Assembly (NCBI RefSeq): GCF_947179515.1 | Contig: NC_067490.1 | Coordinates: 29,570,327 to 29,634,326 of the forward strand | Length of the DNA: 64,000 nt | Direction of reading: 5' to 3' | From: Apodemus sylvaticus | Lineage: Eukaryota; Chordata; Mammalia; Rodentia; Muridae | Part shown: positions 1 through 12,364 of the stretch, one piece after another | How the letters are laid out: each line of letters starts with the position of its first letter | How positions within the stretch are numbered: the first letter of the stretch is position 1 | Made by a program: the position numbers and the translations under genes | The notes under the pieces: model-generated | The model's database searches: none | What the model was told of the DNA's origin: nothing | The model's input: only the letters and a program-made list of their open reading frames with translations

Positions 1-355
1 CCCTATCTTTACTCCAAACAAACACAAATCCCCAATCCAAATCCTACCTTAACTTTACCTTTACACTAACCATAAAACTAACCCTTAACCTTAAGCTAGC
101 ACATTTCCTAACCATAAACAGTAACACTTACCATAATTCTTAATCTTATCCTTACCCTTGCCCAAAGTCTAACCCTAACTTTAGCCCTAGCCTTAACCCC
201 AAACTCTAACCCTAGCCCTAAACCTCACAGTTATACTTACTCAAACCATAACCTTATTGCTAACACCAACACTAACTTACCCTAATCCTAACTCAAACCC
301 TAAATGTAACCTAACCCTAAACATAAACTAACCCTAACTCTAACCCTAACCCTGA
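1..355 (+). repeat. Degenerate telomere-like (CCCTAA)n, block 1
   Basis: The stretch is built of CCCTAA/CCTAAC-like hexamers with many substitutions (ccctaac, ccttaacc, cctagccc). The cleanest copies are near 335-353. The C-rich strand is on +, as at the left end of a chromosome. It is too diverged to be a live telomere, so it is read as interstitial telomeric or subtelomere-derived repeat. Confidence 0.8.
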
Positions 356-540
356 AAAACACCTTAAGTTTCCTATTAAAGCACATGTGGTTAGCTTAGA
401 AGTACAATAATTGGAAATATTAGAACATTGTCCTACTAGTAAAGCCATGCCACATTCACTATAGAGATTACTAAGTGTAGTTTGAACTCATGAAAACACA
501 TTAAGTTTTGGGGAAAATATCCATAACACTTGCCCTTATG
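356..540. other. Unassigned spacer between telomere-like blocks
   Basis: AT-rich non-repetitive sequence separates the first two telomere-like blocks. No reading frame or familiar repeat is visible. It may be an insertion into one originally continuous array. Confidence 0.4.
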
Positions 541-760
541 ATTATCATTACCTACTTACACTCACATTGATTTACAGGAACTCCTAACCTTATCATTACC
601 CCCTAATCCTATCACTACCCCATCCCTAAGCCTAACCCTACCTCGACACCAACCCCAAACCCAACAAAAATTCCAACCCCAAACCTAACTCCAAGCTCAA
701 CCCCTAATGCTACCTTTTCTTTTACCTTTACCCTAACCTTAGCCTTTAGTTAGAAGGAAG
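541..760 (+). repeat. Degenerate telomere-like repeat, block 2
   Basis: C-rich hexamer-like sequence (cctaaccc, ccccaaaccc, ccctaacctt) continues in the same orientation as block 1. The period is worn but the strand bias, C without G, is obvious. Confidence 0.7.
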
Positions 761-2590
761 AAACAGTGGGAATTGCTTTAAATATTTTTAAGTAATAAAA
801 GTTTTAAATGGTTTTAAAGAGATATTAATCTCCATGAAAGAAAGACATAAAGTAAAACTCCTTTAACTGTTTTAAGGAGAGAAGGGGGAAATGATGATCA
901 TTGTTTACATGTTTTTAAGTATACATGAGAGAATAGAGAAAGCCAAGCCTTTGATCTCAAATGTAGGAAACAAAGGCATGGAGACAGAGAGAAACCCTAT
1001 CTTAACAAATAATAATAATTGTTTAAAATTGTTTAATTGTTTTGAGTTGTTTTAAATATCAAAATGAAAGTGGTTATAAGTTTGGTGGTATTAATGACAT
1101 TACTAATCCTCTGGGAGAGATGTCATAGTAAGTAAATCTGTCCCTAAGAAATAAGAGGCTGCTAAATTGAATCAATTGACTTCAGATTGCCAGACAAAAG
1201 GCGTGCTATTTTTGGAGAGAGGCCCTATATTTATGTTAACAAGAAAGGAGAAAAGGCTTCGGACTCCTTTCAAAGTAATATGGATCACATATGACAGGCA
1301 AAGTCACCCTAAAGATGTTAGCTAAAGACAGGAAAGAAAAATGTAAGAAGGCCAAATAGAACAAGTAACATAAATTGCTAACCACTCCACATGTGAACAA
1401 CCCTCAGATTGGCTTAGAAATAAAAATGTCTCTAGCCAAAACTTCATTTAAAATTAGCCACCAAATCATATTGGTTACAGAATCCTTAAAATTAATCATG
1501 CCATCCTTCACATGGCACGGATGAAAATTTATTACAATATGACTATTGATCTAGCTGACATATAAAAAGAGAATTGTTTTTCACCTGCTCAAAGCAAACA
1601 AATTCATCATTAACTGATATGTCCACCTTTCATAATCCATATAAATATCTTTACAGAACTAAAAATCTGGTTGTAAGATTCCTATATTACAGAATAAAAC
1701 ACCAAGATGCAGCTCTGACAAGATTCACCCAGGGGCTCCCTGCCTCAACTGATGCTGTTCCCACAGACTTGCTCTGAGAGCAGCTTCAGGAATGTCTGTT
1801 GATTCCAAATGACCTCACTTCATCCAGCCTCTCAGATGGTTCCAGTCTTTCCTATTTTCTTCCCCCCCCCGAAAGGAATTATTCACCCAATTGTACAGGA
1901 AGAAGTTATGGAGAGTCATCATCACTATCCCTTGGGTTTGAGGTGTTTGGTTATCTATATTTTATAAATTATAGATTGTCATTCAAGGGATAATTAGGAA
2001 TCAGGTCATGATTTTGGACAGGGAGAAAACTAAATAGAGACCTTAAACTTAGGGAATTCTATGTTTGCTTTCCACTTCTCTATCCTTTCTTTCTTAGATA
2101 AAGAGAAGTGGTTGAAAAGAAAACAGGAGATTGAATTATATTATAAGAAATTAGATATATAGAGATGGATTACTAAATTTACTCTTAAACATTTTATAGC
2201 CATAATCTTCCACTGATAGAAATCTTTATATTTTGATGCAGAATTGAAATTATATTTTTATATTGGTACAGAATTTATATATTTATACACGTTTGACATG
2301 TTCATTGACATAAATATTTGTATATTGACAAAAATCTTTATATTGATTTTTTTGCTCTTAGATATGCATTTTTGCCTATGGGCCTCATTTAAGAATATAA
2401 AGCTTAGACCCATCTCTTATCCTTCTAATAGATGCTGTTACAAACTGTTTGTAATGATTAAATAATGCAAGTTAATGTTCAGATAATAAACTCATGGTCA
2501 TATTAGAATTTGATTTAATTGCAATAAAATGTTTTCAAGATTATTCAAATAATAAATAGCTAAGAGAAATCAATGTTTAACAATTCAGTT
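761..2590. other. Gene-free AT-rich sequence
   Basis: No exon, RNA gene or well preserved repeat is recognised. Short open frames here lack coding character. A worn SINE-like patch (ending in a motif like gagaaaccctatctta) lies near 950-1005. A C10 run sits at 1861-1870. Confidence 0.4.
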
Positions 2591-2594
2591 ATAC

Positions 2595-2990
2595 TATGTA
2601 TACACATGAACCCACCGGCAGATTCTCGAAGAGGTTCCTGAGGGGTGGAGGGAGGACCTACGGGCAAAGGACACAAGAAATAGAGACAAGACAGGATTCT
2701 GATCAAGTCAACCTGATTAATGCAGGTTCACATAGTAAAGCATATATCGCAGCAAAGAATAAAACAGGATGTGGTAAACAACCAGCAAAGATAAACAACC
2801 TGACCTTCACAGAGAGAATGTAATCTAAAATAGACATCAGCACACTGTGTCTCATCAAGAGCTCAGGGTACAGTCAGCAGCAACCCAGTTCCAGACTGAC
2901 CAGACCACTTCCCGTGACGAATGCCCTCACTTTGACTCCACTCAGGCCTGAGAAAGACATGTCTGACTCCAGTGGTTCCCTACATACATA
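2595..2990. mobile_element. Possible LTR-type remnant, family unknown
   Basis: A block of more balanced base composition stands out from its AT-rich surroundings. It resembles rodent ERV LTR or leader sequence in texture. No clear TG...CA ends or duplication were found, so this is a weak assignment. Confidence 0.25.
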
Positions 2991-3835
2991 GATGGTCTTC
3001 AAAAATGTCAGAGATCCACACAATATAACTTTTAAAAATAATTTCATTATTAATATACCTGTTGACTAGGAGAAATGTCTGCTCTTGAAAGTACCCCCAT
3101 CCTACCTCCAAGAAGATATTGAGTATCATTATCTCTAGGTGGAGTTGCTTTAATTGTGATATTCAAGCCATTGTGTAAGAAATGCCCCAATTTCATACTG
3201 TCCAGAAAAAACAGACAGATGTTGGACAGTTGCCTGCTAAGTTCTTCCAGTACAGGGTAATCTAGTCCTTCATAATTCCTGTTCACTTAAGGTCTGTCAA
3301 ATTGCTGTGACCCAGAAGGCTGAAGACAGATGCTTCAATGGTACAAGGAATACTGGGGACTCTCCATGCAGTCAGCTATCTCTACAAGTTGTGTAAGCTT
3401 TGGAAGTGTTGTCTTTGTGCTCCCTACATTTTCAGACAATATTTAACTCTTCTCATATCTATGATGGGGTTTAAGACTAATTATAGTCTCACAATTGAAT
3501 TTAAGATGTTTAATATTAAGGAAGATATTCCTGATTTGAAAGGATGGTTTTCAAATGGTAATGCAAGTTAAAATCAAACATAATTGAGGTACAGAATTAT
3601 AAACTCTTTAAGTTAGGATAGATGATAGAATATTTTATCTAAGTTGTTAAATGTGATGGGTTGGATGTTATAAGTATATATCATACCTTACAATATACAG
3701 AATTGTTATAATTGTTCTTAATGTATATCTGAGAGTAAAGAACCTTCATAATTGGACAGAAAGAGGGACATGTAGCTGCTTGTTTTCCAATGCTAATGGG
3801 ATCCACCAAATTATTTTTTAAAAGAGGATCTGCAC
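2991..3835. other. Gene-free sequence
   Basis: Nothing beyond ordinary AT-rich intergenic sequence is recognised. Small open frames on both strands have no family signature. Confidence 0.4.
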
Positions 3836-4235
3836 CTATCTTATGGGAACTTCCCAGTTAATTCTGATTCATAAATAAAGATGCCAACACCCAATGGCTG
3901 GGTAGAAGAGAGGCAAGATTTAGGGCTCCCGGGCCTGGCTCATGAGGGAGAGGAGAAGAAGGAAAGACATCATGCCTAAGTAGTGTGCAGGGCAGAGAGG
4001 CCAAGCCCCCAAGTGAAGTGTCCAGGAGAGTGCATCCCCGAGGGCTGCTCAATTGTGTCAGGAGCAGTCAAGTTGGGATGTAGACAATAACTCACAGTTA
4101 TTGGTAGGCGATCAGTTCTAACAACACAGTTACCTCGCTATTGTGCTACATAAGGTGTGTTAAACATAAAGCCTGAATGCATGTCTTTCACTTGGGAGCA
4201 TGAATCATTGAGACTGGAAACAACCTTATGCCAGA
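3836..4235. mobile_element. Rodent LTR-like interspersed repeat
   Basis: Segments such as ataaataaagatgccaa, cacccaatggctgggtag and the 3' portion ending in cataaagcctgaatg look like a rodent RMER/ERV-type LTR with an AATAAA-like signal. The family name is not certain. Confidence 0.4.
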
Positions 4236-4254
4236 ACTTCTTAAAAATATTAAT

Positions 4255-5220
4255 ACAAACCTAACCCTAATAGAAATCTAACCTTAACCCTAATTCTTAT
4301 ACTTACCTTTACCCTAACACTTACACATGCCTTTAATAAATCTTAATGCTAGCTTTAACCTTAATCCTATTAAGTAACCTAACCTTACTATTACCCTTAT
4401 GTTAAATCTAACTATAACTCTACCCCTAACCCTTCGTCTCATACTTATCCTTACCCTTACTCTTATGATTACACTTAATCCTTTGCCAATACAGAGCCTA
4501 CAGCTAACCATAGGGGTACAACTACCCCTACCTGTATACCAATCCCATCCCCAAACCCAAACCCAAATCCCAACCCCACACCTACCTCCACACCAAACCT
4601 AACCCCAACTCATAAACCTACCCATACAACTACCTATCTACTACCCATACAACTACCCCTTTAATAAATCTTAATGCTATACTTATACCAAACTCTTCCC
4701 CTACCCCTAACCTTACACCTAAACCTACCCATACTGAACATCTACCCATATATCTCTATCTAAAAATACCCTAACCATTACCCTACTCCCACCCCTAATC
4801 AAAACCTGTTTAACCCTACTCCCACCCCTAATCAAAACCTGTTTAACGCCTACTCCTACCCCTACCCCTAAACTTAAATGTAATCCTAAACCTACACCTA
4901 CCCTGAACCTTTCCCTTTTCCTACACCTAACCCTACTTCTCAACACATCTCCACCATTACTTCGATCCTTAACCTTATACTTCTTTTTCTTTCTCTCTCC
5001 TTTCCCTTCCCCTCCCCATTACTATAATCCTAACCCTAACTCTTACCTCATACTAAGCCTAAACCTATCCGTAATCCTAATCCTAACATAACCCTTATCC
5101 TTACCCTTAAAAAAAAGTATCTTTATCATTGCCTTTAGTCTTACTCTTAATTTATTTACACTTAATCTTACCCTTAACCTTCCCCTTACCCCTACCTCTA
5201 CCTATAAACTTATCCTACCC
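4255..5220 (+). repeat. Degenerate telomere-like repeat, block 3
   Basis: About 1 kb of CCCTAA/CCTTAC/CCTACC-like repeats has the C-strand on +. It contains an exact 33-bp tandem duplication (4781-4813 and 4814-4846). A 21-bp motif is also repeated about 328 bp apart (4331-4351 and 4659-4679). The array therefore grew partly by segmental duplication. A TC-rich patch lies at 4982-5020. Confidence 0.8.
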
Positions 5221-5379
5221 ATTATACTGCTGCTACCTCTACAGCAGCCCCAACTCCAGGCTTACTGCTGTGGGTTGCCCTGTTGCTATTTGAGTTTTGA
5301 TGTTAATTCTGCTTGCCTCAAGAGGGACTTCCTTCCATTGAGCATCCGATCAGGCACACAGGTTCTAAAGTGTTTTGCC

Positions 5380-5640
5380 CATTTTCAAAGCCTGTGATTG
5401 GGCAGTGGACGGAAAAGGTGGGATAGAAGGTCTTGGAGAGTTGGGGAAGGTAAGAAGAGAGAGAAGAAGAGAGGAGAGGAGAGACAGAGGAGGAGGAAGA
5501 AAAGATGGAGCATAACCCTGTGGCCAGGAGAAACTGTAAGGAGCAAGGGTCTCATAGCTGGGGAATAAGTTGGTACAGTGATAGAGCTGTCCAATCTAGG
5601 TATAGAGCTTATAAATATAAGTTAATTGTGTGTGTGTTAT
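5380..5640. mobile_element. Rodent interspersed repeat with tgtgattggg core
   Basis: It starts near a tgtgattgggcagtgg motif, followed by a GA-rich stretch (5450-5500) and a ctgtccaatctagg-like end. Similar cores occur near 40830 and 61895, which suggests one dispersed LTR-like family. The family name is not known to me. Confidence 0.4.
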
Positions 5641-6105
5641 TATTCAAGTTTATTTGGGTTAAAAATTACTGCAACACCAATGTCTCTCCCTCCCACCAAA
5701 AACAAACAAACAAGCAAGCAAAACAAAAAGCAGCTAAGGCTGCATTCTAATGCTGAAGCAATGCATAAATTAAATGCTGACTGGGTCTAAGGGGTTAACA
5801 GAGTTCTACTGAGAAGCTCCCTCCCCAAGCCACAACAGGGTTGGGGTTTCCTGAGCCTAAAGAAGGACCAAAGATCCTGGGGTGCGATTCCACAGGTGAG
5901 ATTCTACACTGCAAGAGACAGCAATTAACCTTCTAAAGCCTTCCCACAGACATAGAGGGCTGATCCGGGCATCTCTGACCAACAGAGCCTTCCCATGCTC
6001 GCTTCCCCGTGTCCCCCCAGGGCCCGCATCTAAACAGGACACAGGATAGCTAGATCTGCTCTGTCACCTGAGATCTTAGTGAACTCAGCCAGCTGGTCTC
6101 CAAAC
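5641..6105. other. Left flank of the full-length L1
   Basis: It holds an A-rich simple stretch (5697-5730, caaacaaacaagcaag-like) and then mixed sequence of moderate GC content with no recognised gene. The sequence immediately before 6106 is the pre-insertion left flank of the L1. Confidence 0.4.
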
Positions 6106-6117
6106 AAAGGCAGGACC
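6106..6117 (+). repeat. 5' target-site duplication of L1
   Basis: The 12-mer aaaggcaggacc here is repeated exactly at 12613-12624, directly after the L1 poly(A). This sets both element ends. Confidence 0.85.
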
Positions 6118-7245
6118 GGCGGCGGCGGCGGCGGCAGTACAGCAGTGGCTGGTCCAACTGAAGGGCCATCAGCAGTGGAACCAAGGCGACACAGGGTCCA
6201 GTTAGGCCCTGTGCCCACGACCACTGACCTTCACTGACCAACTGGGCTGCAAACAGCTGCGGTTTTGCGGCGCTTTTCACTGCACGGAAGCCACTTCAGA
6301 ACTCGGCCTCTCCATCTTGATTTCGAAATCCAGTGACATCGGACAGTCTGAGGTACACAAACATAATCCGAGGCCAACACTGTGGGGGTCTGAGCCCTTG
6401 GCTGTTCGGGGGGTGGGGGGAGCATCGGGGCGCCAACCCAGCCAGGAGGTTTTTTGCCCGGGGCCTGCGCGCGCCGCCATTTTGCCTGCAGGACAACAGA
6501 GAGCTCTGGCGGGCAGAGCTGTAACAGGCATAGTCTGAGGCTAACAAAGCGGGGGTCTAGGCCCCGACAGGCCCTGGACTGACCCCAAGATGTGGGCGGC
6601 TTGGCGGGCCATCTGTGAGTCAACCCGCCCAGGAGGTTGTTAGCACAGCAGACTCTCCCGGCGCTTTCGGGGAGCGTGGGCGCACACGCCCGCCATCCTG
6701 GTCACCTGGCGGACCCAATTAACAGTCATAGCCCTAGGGGAACTTTGCTCTGACCTTGGCCTCCCAGGCTTTTGCCTGGACTCAGGGCCTGGGCAGCAAG
6801 GCTAACCTTGTGTGCACCAGCCCGGTTGGGGGATTGGCTGCCCAGCGGAGTGATCAGAACACAGGGGAGGTCCTGGCAGCATACACCGTTGGCGCTCCCT
6901 GGGGGTGCACATGGGCTCCATCACAGTCACAATCTGGGGCAAGGCCTCAGGCTGGAGCCCTCAGCTCAACTCTCTCCGCTTCCGGATCCAGATCAGCCTG
7001 GGCAGCAGCACCACATCACCAGGTCCGGGCGGCCAGCTGGGAGAAGTCAGTGTGCTCCAGTGAATCCAGCGGGCCCCAGCGGGAGCCTTCGGGTGCCTGC
7101 TTCGGGATCTGAACAGCCTGGGCAGCAGCACCCTGTCTACAGGCAGTGCAGGGGGTAAGCTGTGCACCAGAGGCCACCTGGGAAGGGGCAGCTTGCACTG
7201 GTGAGTCCAGCACTGACAAGTCCAAGTAACACCAGTGAGAACTAG
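6118..7245 (+). promoter_or_regulatory. L1 5' UTR with internal promoter
   Basis: This is a GC- and CpG-rich leader, unlike its AT-rich surroundings. It contains diverged internal repeats: the segments at 6361-6401 and 6529-6569 match, as do those at 6435-6455 and 6622-6641. It also contains a YY1-like core on the minus strand (CCGCCATTTTG, 6474-6484) and a weaker relative at 6691-6700. Rodent L1s are transcribed from promoters in this region. The YY1 role is inferred from the human L1 5' UTR. Confidence 0.7.
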
Positions 7246-8453
7246 ATGGCAAAAGGCAAACGCAGGAACGTCACTAACAGAAATCAAGGCAATATGGCAA
7301 CATCTGAACCCAATTCTCCTCTACCAGCATGTCCTGGATACCCCAACACACCAGCAAAACAAGATTTGGATTTAAAATCACTGGTCATGATGCTGGTACA
7401 GGAACACATGAAGGACATACTTAAAGAAATTCAGGAGAAAATGGATCAAAAGTTAGAAGCCCTTGCAAGGGAAACACAAAAATCATTGAAAGAAATACAG
7501 GAGAATACAAAAGCCAACAATGAGGAAACACAAAAAAAAACTTAAAGAAATACAGGAAAACTTTGGTCAACAGGCTGAGGTCATGAAAGAGGAAACACAA
7601 AAATCTCTTAAAGAATTACAGGAAAGCAAAAACAAGCAAGTGAAGGAGCTAAGCAAAACCATCCAGGATCTAAAATCAGAAGTAGAAACAACTAAGAAAA
7701 CTCAAAGGGAGACAACTTTGGAGATAGAAAGCCTTGGGAAGAAATCAGGGGACAGAGATGCAAATATCAACAACAGAATACAAGAGATAGAAGAAAGAAT
7801 CTCAGATGCTGAAGATTCCATAGGAACCATGGACTCAACAGTTAAAGAAAATGCAAAATGCAAAAAAGCTTGTAACCCAAAATATCCAGGAAATCCAGGA
7901 CACAATGAGAATACCAAACCTAAGGATTATAGGCATAGATGAGAGTGAAGATTTACAACTTAAAGGGCCAGCAAATATCTTCAATAAAATTATGGAAGAA
8001 AACTTCCCTAACCTAAAGAGAGAGATGCCCATGAATATACAAGAAGCCTACAGAACTCCAAACAGACTGGACCAGAACAGAAATACTTCCCGTCACATAA
8101 TAATCAAAACACCAAATGTTCTAAACAAAGAAAGAATATTAAAGGCAGTAAGAGAAAAAGGCCAAGTAACATATAAAGGAAGACCTATCAGAATCACAGC
8201 AGACTTTTCACCTGAGACTATGAAGGTTAGAAGGTCCTGGGCAGATCTCATGCAGACTCTAAGAGAACACAAATGCCAACCAAAGCTACTATATCCAGCA
8301 AAACTCTCAATCACCATAGATGGAGAAACTAAGATATTTCATGACAAAACTAAGTTTACCCAATATCTATCCACAAACCCAGCCCTACAAAGGATAATAG
8401 GAGGAAAACACCAATACAAGGAGGGAAACTTCACCCTGGAAAAAGCAAGATAG
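7246..8453 (+). pseudogene. L1 ORF1 (ORF1p), two frameshifts
   Basis: In L1s this ORF encodes the trimeric RNA-binding chaperone of the L1 ribonucleoprotein. The start ATG opens a basic N-terminus (MAKGKRRN). A long coiled coil with repeated EIQE/ELQE blocks follows (about 7390-7800). The RRM and C-terminal domains follow (about 7850-8450), including PNLRIIGI-like and EAYRTPNRLDQNR motifs. The frame changes twice. The first change is at an A9 run (7532-7540). The second is at an A6 run (7862-7867), where the older L1 at 56.6 kb has A5. Both look like single-A slippage insertions. The region ends at TAG 8451-8453. Confidence 0.88.
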
Positions 8454-8503
8454 TAACCTTTCATCAAACCCAAAAGAAGTTAAGCAATCAAATTTAAAAA
8501 ATA

Positions 8504-11500
8504 ATGTCAAAAATGATAGGAAGTAACAATCACTATTCCTTAATATCTCTTAACATCAATGGACTTAATGCCCCAATAAAAAGACACAGACTAACTGACT
8601 GGATACGTAAACAGGACCCTACATTTTGCTGCTTACAGGAAACACACCTCAGGGTCAAAGACAAACACTACCTTAGAGTAAAAGGCTGGAAGACAATTTT
8701 ACAAGCAAATGGTCTCAGGAAACAAGCTGGAGTAGCCATTTTAATATCAGATAAAATTGACTTTCAGCCCAAAGTCATCAAAAGAGACTCTGAGGGACAC
8801 TTCTTGCTGGTCAAAGGAAAAATACAACAAGAAGAACTCTCAATCCTGAACATCTATGCTCCAAATGCAAGGGCACCCTCTTTCGTAAAAGAAACTTTAT
8901 TAAAGCTCAAAGCACACATTGCACCTAACACAATAATTGTGGGTGACTTCAACACTGCACTTTCCTCAATGGACCGATCAGGAAAACAGAAACTAAACAG
9001 GGACACAATGAAACTAATTGAAGCTTTGGACCAATTAGATTTAACATATATATATAGAACATTCTATCCTAAAACAAAAGAATATACCTTTTTCTCAGCA
9101 CCTCATGGTACCTTCTCCAAAATCGACCATATAATTGGTCACAAGACAGACCTCAACAAATATAAGATCAAACTAATCCCATGCCTCCTATCTGATCACT
9201 ATGGAGTAAAAGTGGTCTTCAATAGCAACAGAAACAACAGAAAACCCACATACACGTGGAAACTGAACAATACTCTACTCAATGATACCTTGGTCAAGGA
9301 AGAAATAAAGAAAGAAATTAAAGACTTTTTAGAACACAATGAAAATGAAAACACAACATACCCAAATCTATGGGACACAATGAAAGCAGTGCTAAGAGGA
9401 AAACTCATAGCCCTGAGTGCCTCCAAAAAGAAAATGGAGAGAGCATACATTACCAGCTTAATGACACACCTGAAAGCCCTGGAACAAAAAGAAGCTAATT
9501 CACCCAGGAGGAGTAGAAGGCAGGAAATCATCAAACTCAGGGCCGAAATCAATCAAATAGAAACAAAGAGAACCATGCAAAAAATCAACAAAACCAGGAG
9601 CTGGTTCTTTGAGAAAATCAACAAGATAGATAAACCCTTAGCCAGACTGACCAAAGAGCACAGAGAAAGTATCCAAATTAACAAACTTAGAAATGAAAAG
9701 GGAGATATAACAACGGAAACTGAGGAAATACAAAAAAATCATCAGATCCTACTACAAGAGACTGTACTCAACACAAATGGAGAATCTGGAGGAAATGGAC
9801 AATTTCCTTGACAGATACCAAATACCAAAATTAAATCAGGACCAACTAGACCATCTAAACAGTCCCATAATGCCTAAAGAAATAGAAGGAGTCATAGAAA
9901 GTCTTCCAACCAAAAAAAGCACAGGACCAGATGGTTTCAGTGCAGAATTCTATCAGACCTTCAAAGAAGAGTTAACACCAATACTCCTCAAACTATTCCA
10001 CAAAATAGAAACAGAAGGAACACTACCCAATTCCTTCTACGAAGCCACAATTACGCTGATACCAAAGCCACACAAAGATCCAACAAAGAAAGAGAACTTC
10101 AGACCAATTTCCCTTATGAACATCGATGCAAAAATACTCAATAAAATTCTTGCCAACTGAATCCAAGAACACATCAAAACGATCATCCACCATGATCAAG
10201 TAGGCTTTATCCCGGGAATGCAGGGTTTGTTCAATATACGGAAATCCATCAATACAATCCACTACATAAACAAACTCAAAGAACAAAACCACATGGTCAT
10301 TTCATTGGATGCTGAAAAAGCATTTGACAAAATTCAGCATCCTTTCATGCTTAAAGTCTTGGAGAGAACAGGAATTCAAGGCCCATACCTAAACATTGTT
10401 AAAGCAATATACAGCAAACCGGTAGCCAGCATCAAACTAAATGGAGAGAAACTTGAAGCAATCCCACTGAAATCAGGACCAGACAAGGCTGCCCCCTTTC
10501 TCCTTATCTTTTCAATATTGTACTTGAGGTACTAGCTTGGGCAATTCGACAACATAAGGAGGTCAAATGGATACAAATTGGAAAGGAAGAAGTCAAACTA
10601 CCATTATTTGCAGACGACATGATAGTCTACCTAAGTGACCCAAAAAACTCCACTAGAGAGCTCCTACAGCTGATAAACAACTTCAGCAAAGTGGCAGGTT
10701 ATAAAATCAGCTCAAGCAAATCAGTGGCCTTCCTATACTCAAAGGATAAGCAGGCTGAGAAAGAAATTAGGGAAATGACCCCCTTCACAATAGCCACAAA
10801 CAGTATAAAGTATCTTGGGGTGACTCTTACCAAACATGTGAAAGATCTGTATGGCAAGAACTTCAAGACTCAGAAGAAGGAAATGGAAGAAGACCTCAAA
10901 AAATGGGAAAACCTCCCATGCTCATGGATCGGTAGAATCAATATAGTTAAAATGGCCATTTTGCCAAAAGCAATCTACAGATTCAATGCAATACCCATCA
11001 AAATCCCAACTCAATTCTTCACAGAGTTAGAAAGAGCAATTCTCAAATTCATCTGGAACAACAAAAAACCCAGGATAGCTAAAACTATTCTCAGCAACAA
11101 AAGAAAATCTGGGGGAATCAGTATCCCTGACCTCAAGCAATACTACAGAGCAATAGTGTTAAAAACTGCATGGTATTGGTACAGTGACGGGCAGGAGGAT
11201 CAATGGAACAGGATTGAAGATCCAGAAATGAACCCACACACCTATGGCCACTTGATCCTCGACAAAGAGGCTGAAAACATCCATTGGAAAAAAGATAGCC
11301 TTTTCAACAAATGGTGCTGGTTCAACTGGAGGTCAGCATGCAGAAGAATGCGAATTGATCCATCCTTGTCTCCTTGTACTAAGCTCAAATCCAAATGGAT
11401 CAAGGACCTCCACATAAAGCCAGACACTCTGAAGCTAATAGAAAAGAAACTGGGGAAGACCCTTGAGGGCATCGGTACAGGGAGAAAGTTTCTGAACAGA

Positions 11501-12364
11501 ACACCAATAGCGTATGCTCTAAGAGCAAGAATTGACAAATGGGACCTCATAAAATTACAAAGTTTCTGTAAGGCAAAGGACACCATCAAGAGGACAAATC
11601 GGCAACCAACAAATTGGGAAAAGATCTTCACAAATCCTACATCAGATAGAGGGCTAATATCCAATATATATAAAGAACTCAAAAAGTTAGACTCCAGAAA
11701 ACCGAACAACCCTATTAAAAAATGGGGTACAGAGTTAAACAAGGAATTCTCAGCTGAAGAAATTCGGATGGCGGAGAAGCATCTTAAAAAATGCTCAACT
11801 TCATTAATCATTAGGGAAATGCAAATCAAAACAACCCTAAGATTTCATCTTACACCAGTCAGAATGGCTAAGATTAAAAATTCAGGAGACAGCAGGTGTT
11901 GGAGAGGGTGTGGAGAAAGAGGAACACTCCTCCACTGCTGGTGGGGTTGCAAATTGGTACAACCACTCTGGAAATCAGTCTGGCGGTTCCTCCGAAAACT
12001 GGGCACCTCAATTTCAGAAGATCCTGCTATACCACTCCTGAGCATATACCCAGAGGATTCCCCACCATGTAATAAGGATACATGCTCTACTATGTTCATA
12101 GCAGCCCTATTTATAATTGCCAGATGCTGGAAAGAACCCAGGTATCCCTCAACAGAAGAGTGGATGCAAAAAATGTGGTATATCTACACAATGGAGTACC
12201 ATTGTGTAGATATACCATTAGAAACAATGAATTCAGCCATTAGAAACAATGAATTCATGAAATTCTTAGGCAAATGGATGGAGCTAGAGAACATCATACT
12301 AAGTGAGGTAACCCAGACTCAAAAGGTGAATCATGGTATGCACTCACTAATAAGTGGTTATTAA
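8504..12364 (+). pseudogene. L1 ORF2 (endonuclease/reverse transcriptase), broken
   Basis: This encodes, in damaged form, the L1 endonuclease-reverse transcriptase of about 1280 residues. The APE-type endonuclease comes first (SLNINGLN, CCLQETH, NIYAPN, VGDFNT, SDHYG; 8530-9220). The reverse transcriptase follows (FRPISLMN near 10100, SLDAEKAFDKIQ near 10305, catalytic FADD at 10610-10621). Last is the C-terminal cysteine motif C-x3-C-x7-H-x4-C near 11896-11950. The lesions are an extra A in an A7 run (9732-9738), a TGA at 10158-10160 where the related L1 has CGA, and a missing G near 10476 that restores the original frame. There is also an in-frame insertion of about 30 bp near 12195-12224. 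The stretch from 10619 to the TAA is open for 581 codons. Confidence 0.92.
12177..12216. repeat. Perfect inverted repeat inside L1 ORF2
   Basis: The arms are 18 bp (12177-12194 and 12199-12216) around a 4-base loop (agta). A 21-bp direct repeat follows (12215-12235 and 12238-12258). The homologous part of the L1 at 51.1 kb lacks both, so this is a local fold-back insertion of about 30 bp. Confidence 0.9.

Noticed and set aside
1..355. A true chromosome end
   Set aside because: The hexamers are too diverged, they are interrupted by unrelated DNA, and a euchromatic gene lies 46 kb away. Interstitial repeat explains it better.
6231..6623. Antisense ORF of 130 codons in the L1 5' UTR (ORF0-like)
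   Set aside because: GC-rich sequence is open in several frames here. ORF0 is described in primates, and nothing in this peptide shows conservation.
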